From Solen grandis (lineage: Eukaryota; Mollusca; Bivalvia; Adapedonta; Solenidae), in NCBI GenBank assembly GCA_021229015.1, contig CM037790.1, positions 53,174,901 to 53,238,900 on the forward strand: a stretch of DNA of 64,000 bases, given 5' to 3'. Below the pieces are notes generated by a model, which saw only the letters and a list, made by a program, of their open reading frames with translations, did not search any database and was not told the origin of the DNA. Both the position numbers and the translations under genes were made by a program. Of this stretch, positions 59,476-64,000 are shown piece after piece (the stretch's first letter is position 1; the number at the start of each line of letters is the position of its first letter).

Positions 59476-60640
59476 TGATGACGCAAACTAAAGGCGGCCT
59501 GCAGGAATAATTAAACAATTTATATACTTATTGCTGCCAATGGAATTTGTCAGTAAATGTCGAAAAAACTAAGATAATGTTCTTCAAAAGTGGCGAGAAA
59601 ATGGATTTGAATGAAAAATGGACATGTAATAGACATGACATAGAGAGAGTTAATTCTTTTAATTATCTTGGGGTTGTTTTTTCAACCGGTGGTTCATTCG
59701 TGCAAGCTGTAAATACACTAGCGGAAAAAGGCCTTCGGGCAATGAATCCGCTATTAGCACTCATAAGAGAAAGTAAGGTACCGGTGTGTATAATGTTTAA
59801 ACTCTTTGGTTCATATCTTTTCTCCATACTAAATTACGGGTCAGAGATATTCGGTTTTGGAAAATATGATGTTCTAGAGTGAGTTCAAAAAAGATTCTGT
59901 AAATGGATTTTGAATGTAACAACTAAGACTCTGTCTTCATATAATGAGTTATGGAGATTTCCTATGTACATAGAGCGGCATATTAGAATAATGAAATATT
60001 TTCTGAAATTACAAAAAAAAAAATAAAAAAAAATGCATTATTCAGATAATTTTACAAATATTTAGATTTGGCAAGAAATGAAAATACAGTAAATTGGATC
60101 TTGGAAGTAAGACTTTTATAACAACAATCTGGTTTCAATGATGTATGGAAATACCCGAACTCTACAAATATATCTATGTTTGTACCATTATATAGAAGGT
60201 TACGAGGTATCTTTATATCAAATTGGAGGGTGGGAATGGAAAGTTGTTCATCGTTATCTTTATATAGAAATGTTAAGAATATTTTCGAAATGTCAGATTA
60301 TATATATAGTTTAATAAATTCTTAACATAGAAATATTTTAGCTAAGTTGCGCCTTTCATCACATTAATTAAACATAGAATTAGATAGGCATAATAATATA
60401 GAATAGAAAGTCAGGATAGGAAATGTACTCACTGTGATTTAATTGATATAGAAGATAAATTTCATTTTGTAATTGAATGTCCATAGTGTTGTGCAATTCG
60501 AAATTTATACATTCCTAGATTTTATACATCTAATCAAAGTATGGCAATTTTTTTCTATTACTTCAAACGGATAATAAGTCCGTGTTAAAGAATCGCTCTG
60601 TATTTTTTTGAAGCTATCAGTATTAGAGATCGAGGAAAAA
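59476..60640 (+). pseudogene. LINE ORF2 relic: reverse-transcriptase C-terminus to zinc-knuckle-like end
   Basis: Right after the gap one frame gives MTQTKGGLQE, a TAA (59508-59510), then LNNLYTYCCQWNLSVNVEKT and KIMFFKSG. This is the block after the YxDD motif in non-LTR reverse transcriptases; YxDD itself would lie in the gap. NSFNYLGVVFSTGGSF and SILNYGSEIFGFGKYDVLE follow, then a TGA at 59880-59882 where an Arg is usual (CGA to TGA would explain it). VQKRFCKWILNV, SYNELWRFPMYIERHIR and FLKLQ continue in frame before a poly-A tract breaks it. Near 60405-60485 a His/Cys block (CTHCDLIDIEDKFHFVIECP) marks the usual C-terminal end. Several stops make it non-functional. The clade is uncertain. 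The 5' part (endonuclease, palm) is missing or hidden by the gap. Confidence 0.88.
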
Positions 60641-61965
60641 CGTAATAAGAAAATATGCACAATGATTATGAAAGTTTATATCTAAAGATGTTATATCCAT
60701 CATTGTGTGTTTGTGTGATTTAGTATGATTATATATGTCATTTGAAAAAACTTACGCTACCACATAAAAAGCATTTTAATGGAATTTTATATAGTTTATC
60801 ACGTATGTGTACCAAGGCAACTATACTCGTATGTATAGTGGTTATATGTTTTTAAGACAAAATGGTTAAATACTACAGCGGCTTTAAATGATATTGATTT
60901 GTTTATTGTAATTTATTTCAGTTTTTTTCTTCATCTCTTTTTTTAATTTTGTTTGTTTGCTCTCACCTGAGCGGTGTTTTGTGATTTTATGTAAAGAACT
61001 ACAGCTTTGTAATTCTAAGTTAAACTATAAATAAGTATACAGATGTGTATCTTTGAATGCATGTGTCAAAACATCCAATTTATTATATTTATTTTTGTGC
61101 TGTATGACGATGAGCTTATGTATGTTTAAGACTAAATAAAATTTCTGTTCTTTTAAAAAATAGAAAGGTTTCCTTTCAATCAACTTAATTCTTATTGAGT
61201 TTAGGGTTAAGTTATACATTACGTTTTTCCTGATTTTGAAAAATAAGCACCAATGTTAAGAATCATATCGCTTGATTTTAGAAGTTCATTATTATTGTCG
61301 CGATTATGTGTGTGTGGTTTCTCGTCCTTTCTTTCATTTGCACTTTATTGTCCCTACCTTATATATCTAGAAACATAAGTCTTCTACATCCTTTTCATTT
61401 AAGTTCTAAAATATCAACTTATTATCGTATCATACTAATTCGAGCCAACATGTAAAATGAAACCTCGACCCTGCTGTCTCAAAATAGGAAAATCATGTTA
61501 ACTCATAAGCAACCAAATTTCAACAAAGCAGCCACGATATATCAAAGCTCAATTTTATTGCATTTCTTTTCTTTTCTTTTTTTTTTTTGAACAAGGTGAA
61601 CAATAAATGCTAATTTAGATTAGTGAAAAACATATTGAATAATAAATTTAGATAAGTTGGAGAGACGGCAGCAAACTTAAAAATTAAGCAAAGGTGGCAG
61701 AAGTTTTGGGTGTACTAAGCACCTTATACAAATCATACCTGAAGAAAAATATATTTTAGATACATTTTAATAAGCTTTTTGCTTTTTTATATCTTTTTTT
61801 CGTATTCATAAACATTTGAAATTATTCTAGGACCTTAGCGGAAATCGCTCTCGCAGACTTCTTATTCGTAGTCAATGAACGCTACCATTGGAACCTGTCG
61901 CCGTGTTCTGTTTGTAGAGTTTCAATGATCAAAACACTCATTAAACGATGTTTATTTGAATTCAG
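60641..61965. other. AT-rich sequence between LINE relic and SH3 exon
   Basis: May include LINE 3' untranslated sequence up to an AATAAA-like ACTAAATAAAATT near 61130. Nothing else recognised. Confidence 0.4.
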
Positions 61966-62066
61966 GGTGACAACCGGTGTACAGCAAAGAATGAGAATGG
62001 AGAAAAAGGCATGATACCAACTACTTATGCAAAGAAACTAAATGAGGATTGCCGTCATGCTGCGCT
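61966..62066 (+). CDS. Internal exon encoding the C-terminal half of an SH3 domain
   Basis: A 101-bp block follows TTTATTTGAATTCAG (acceptor) and precedes GTAAGT (consensus donor). The open frame from GGT gives GDNRCTAKNEN, GEKGMIPTTYAKKL, then NEDCRHAA. The pattern A-[RK]-N-x-x-G-x-x-G-[MI]-I-P-x-x-Y-[VA]-x-x-L is the last beta strands and 3-10 helix of SH3 domains, including the Pro-x-x-Tyr of the polyproline-binding groove. The common Trp pair before it (usually GWWR/WYKA) is replaced by N-R-C. Csk-, Crk- and Tec-type SH3 domains have similar ends, but the parent protein cannot be named. The exon has no stop and uses phases 0 and 2. The first half of the domain should lie on an upstream exon, not found here. 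This is the only sequence in the window that looks like a live host gene; a processed or decayed copy cannot be excluded. Confidence 0.65.
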
Positions 62067-62562
62067 GTAAGTCATACACAAATAAATGCTTTGGGATATT
62101 TCAGTAATATACATATACTAATATGCTTTAAATTGAGCAGGTTTTTGCAAAAGTAACTGTGTTAAATCTTGAGTATTTTATCAATTTACCATGACAATTG
62201 ACCTAAGGTCATGGTGAATATAATATGAAAAACAAATTTTATTCAGCAAAGATAGAAAGTATCCAGATTATAAATGAACTTATGTTATCATAATATTCAT
62301 TTCTTATAATTTAAATCTAAATAATATTTTTAATCATTCAATTCGACTCGTAATAAATGCATTCATCTTTAAGACGTACAAAATTACAACACTCATAACG
62401 AAATTCAGTGAGATAATTTTTTGGCGGAACTAGTTTATTCTGTCAATTATTAATATTTATTCAATATATTTTGCGACCCCGTCAGCATTGATATCACAGT
62501 TCAACCTTCTCTTCATAATGTTAAAGTAACGACCGATTTTGCCGGCGTGTATTGTGTTCCAG

Positions 62563-62636
62563 GCATGGATGCCAATTGCCTGATTTCGTTCGATTCAACT
62601 TGGACGTGGCATTGCTTCTGTCTTATCTTATAAACG
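62563..62636 (+). CDS. Candidate next exon after the SH3 exon
   Basis: A 74-bp block lies between ATTGTGTTCCAG and GTAGTT. If joined to the SH3 exon (which ends with two bases of a codon), the frame stays open throughout and reads HGCQLPDFVRFNLDVALLL then SYLIN. The peptide is not recognised. The phase match and splice sites are the only evidence and could arise by chance. Confidence 0.28.
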
Positions 62637-63184
62637 GTAGTTAATAGTACTTCAAATGTACCGCATTTCCCACGTGCTTCTTACAACCACGTGGTACATA
62701 GGCGCACATCAGTAACAATTAAATGAACGTCCCTCGTAGCTTTAAGCAATCATACTGTATGTTTATACACACATGCTTTACCGAAAACAATTATCACTGA
62801 ACTCATTACTTATATGGACTATAATCTTCAAGTGAATAATATAAATCTATACTCATCCAAAACAGAATTTACACTGTAAAAAAGTTGATCAATTCTTATT
62901 ACGTATTATATGACGTCATTTTCAAAGTGGGTGTCTATTTTTTGTCATTTCCTTGGCAGTGGCATTGCGACATTTTAAATTGTTCTTTTTAAGTTTGCTC
63001 GTTTCACTGCCAACTTTGTAACTGTTTTGTTAAAAATCAATATCGGTGATGACTCCCTCTGGCTCTAAAAACATAGTGTATCTAAACGTCTTTTCTTTAA
63101 GGTTAATAATTTAATAAAAAAAATTGCATGTTGTTCCATTGAATCACAAGGGCATTAGTAATCTCATTAATGTCACGCGGCACA
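62637..63184. other. No recognised feature
   Basis: AT-rich; may contain the downstream flank and terminal repeat of the Tc1 relic, not located. Confidence 0.4.
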
Positions 63185-63950
63185 TGGTGATGGCGGACAC
63201 GTCACCAACCCAGATGTGCTCTAATGGATTCATGTCTAAAGACCGTTTCTAGCCATTTATTTGCGTTTAAGGTGACAGCAGATTTCGTGATCATGAGTGA
63301 CCCTCGCAACATGTCGACGGTTATTGTCCTGTGGGAAGAAAACTGGAGTATTCCTTTGAATACTTGTAATCGTTTTAGCATTTAAAACATCGGTGATGTT
63401 TCCTTTGAGCATTCAAATTACCCTGAAGAACAATGAGTCCAGTCTTTCCCATCCCAGACCATAAAACCAACGCTTCTATATTGATCATACTGTCTAAATC
63501 AGATGACCATCGGCGTGACTGAGATTAACCCTAGACTCGTCTGCAAACAAGACTGTTCTTATCTCGTTGATGACAGCGCAGTAACCGGAAAATAGACGGC
63601 GCGCTAAAATCGGGTGACTTTACGCACGCCGTCAACATCGCCTGTCTGAACCCGTTTCGCAAGTGCTTCAAGACGATAAGATATGGTCGCCCTTTTTCTA
63701 GTTGCAAGGACAATAAGACACACCAACTGTTTGTTTAAGTGTTTATCTCCTTCTAACATTAACCTTGCCGCATTCCGATTGCTCGATTTCTCTCGCCTCT
63801 GAAAAACGTGTCGTTGTGGTACCTTACGATGTGAGCTGTGAATTGAAATGTGTGGCCGCTCGGATGAAATACACCGCTTTTGTTCAAACGCCTTCGTACA
63901 CCATTCTTTTTGCACAAGGCCAGCGTGCTAAAAGACATTTTATGATTATT
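63185..63950 (-). pseudogene. Tc1/mariner-like transposase relic (internally deleted)
   Basis: Read on the minus strand from 63950 down, ERNRAIGMRQG (63771-63800) begins the N-terminal DNA-binding region. RATISYRLEALAKRVQTGDV in another frame matches the second helix-turn-helix and linker of Tc1 transposases. TVLFADESRVNLSHADGH (about 63515-63555) contains the first catalytic Asp. GNLNAQRK follows near 63400. QDNNRRHVARVTHD (63300-63334) contains the second Asp in the usual DNARPH position. DMNPLEHIW (63208-63234) contains the catalytic Glu position. The order is right, but only about 70 bp separates the DNA-binding part from the first Asp, so roughly 100 codons are deleted. Several stops and frameshifts are present. 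Terminal inverted repeats were not identified; one may lie past the window end. Confidence 0.85.
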
Positions 63951-64000
63951 CAATTCGACCTAGATATTGCAAACCAGAAGAAACAAAATTGTTATGTATT

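Noticed and set aside
60961..60980. Another Helentron 5' end (CTCACCTGAGCGG)
   Set aside because: Only about 12 bp match and nothing of the family follows.
1..64000. Multi-gene novel system (defence, biosynthetic or mobile gene cassette)
   Set aside because: No set of intact neighbouring genes exists; the window is repeat-rich animal non-coding DNA with isolated exons and relics.

Overview
The window looks like animal nuclear DNA from a mollusc, most likely a bivalve. It is AT-rich, has no operons or dense ORFs, and is packed with decayed transposons, tRNA-derived SINEs and tandem arrays. The bivalve call rests mainly on short interspersed repeats that start near AGCTCACCTGAG and end in a GGGCC-GGCCC hairpin plus CTCTTGTT. 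These I know as extremely common in bivalve assemblies. Species is not determined. Two 100-bp N runs (9276-9375 and 59376-59475) show a scaffolded assembly.

I found no complete host gene. The best host-gene signal is one plus-strand exon at 61966-62066 that encodes the C-terminal half of an SH3 domain and has consensus splice sites; a weaker in-phase candidate exon follows at 62563-62636. Another possible isolated exon lies at 6339-6408. All other recognisable protein homology is broken mobile-element or repeat-associated sequence: an endonuclease/exonuclease/phosphatase (EEP) C-terminus (2971-3174), two LINE reverse-transcriptase remnants (6955-7200 minus, 59476-60640 plus), a P2X7-like cysteine domain pseudogene (33341-33672, perhaps to 33973), and a Tc1-like transposase relic (63185-63950 minus).

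Layout. 0-2.7 kb: AT-rich, little visible. 2.7-9.3 kb: Helentron-like pieces, repeat family B, a GCATGCA repeat series, a piggyBac-type MITE, LINE relic and an ACGT-rich foldback next to a gap. 9.4-20 kb: SINEs, a MITE, a 24-bp minisatellite (12.7-13.9 kb), a long polypyrimidine tract (16.6-17.6 kb) and a second piggyBac-type MITE. 20-28.8 kb: 19-bp array, a full-length Helentron-like element with internal duplication, repeat B and repeat C copies. 28.8-35 kb: a very large 21-bp minisatellite interrupted by about 2.3 kb that contains the P2X7-like relic, and by a SINE with a perfect target duplication. 36-38.7 kb: nested transposons with a 25-bp array at the core. 39-50.5 kb: SINEs, 20-bp array, a 551-bp TTAA element with perfect terminal inverted repeats. 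50.5-57 kb: 32-bp array and degenerate repeats. 57-64 kb: foldback, SINEs, LINE relic, SH3 exon, Tc1 relic.

The window reads as intergenic or intronic DNA serving as a transposon landing zone. I see no defence system, CRISPR, operon or other novel multi-gene system. The most informative items are the Helentron-type ends, the two TTAA element families, the SINE with an in-window empty site, and the very large in-frame minisatellites. No coordinates or identities were computed with software; boundaries are read by eye and may be off by several bases.
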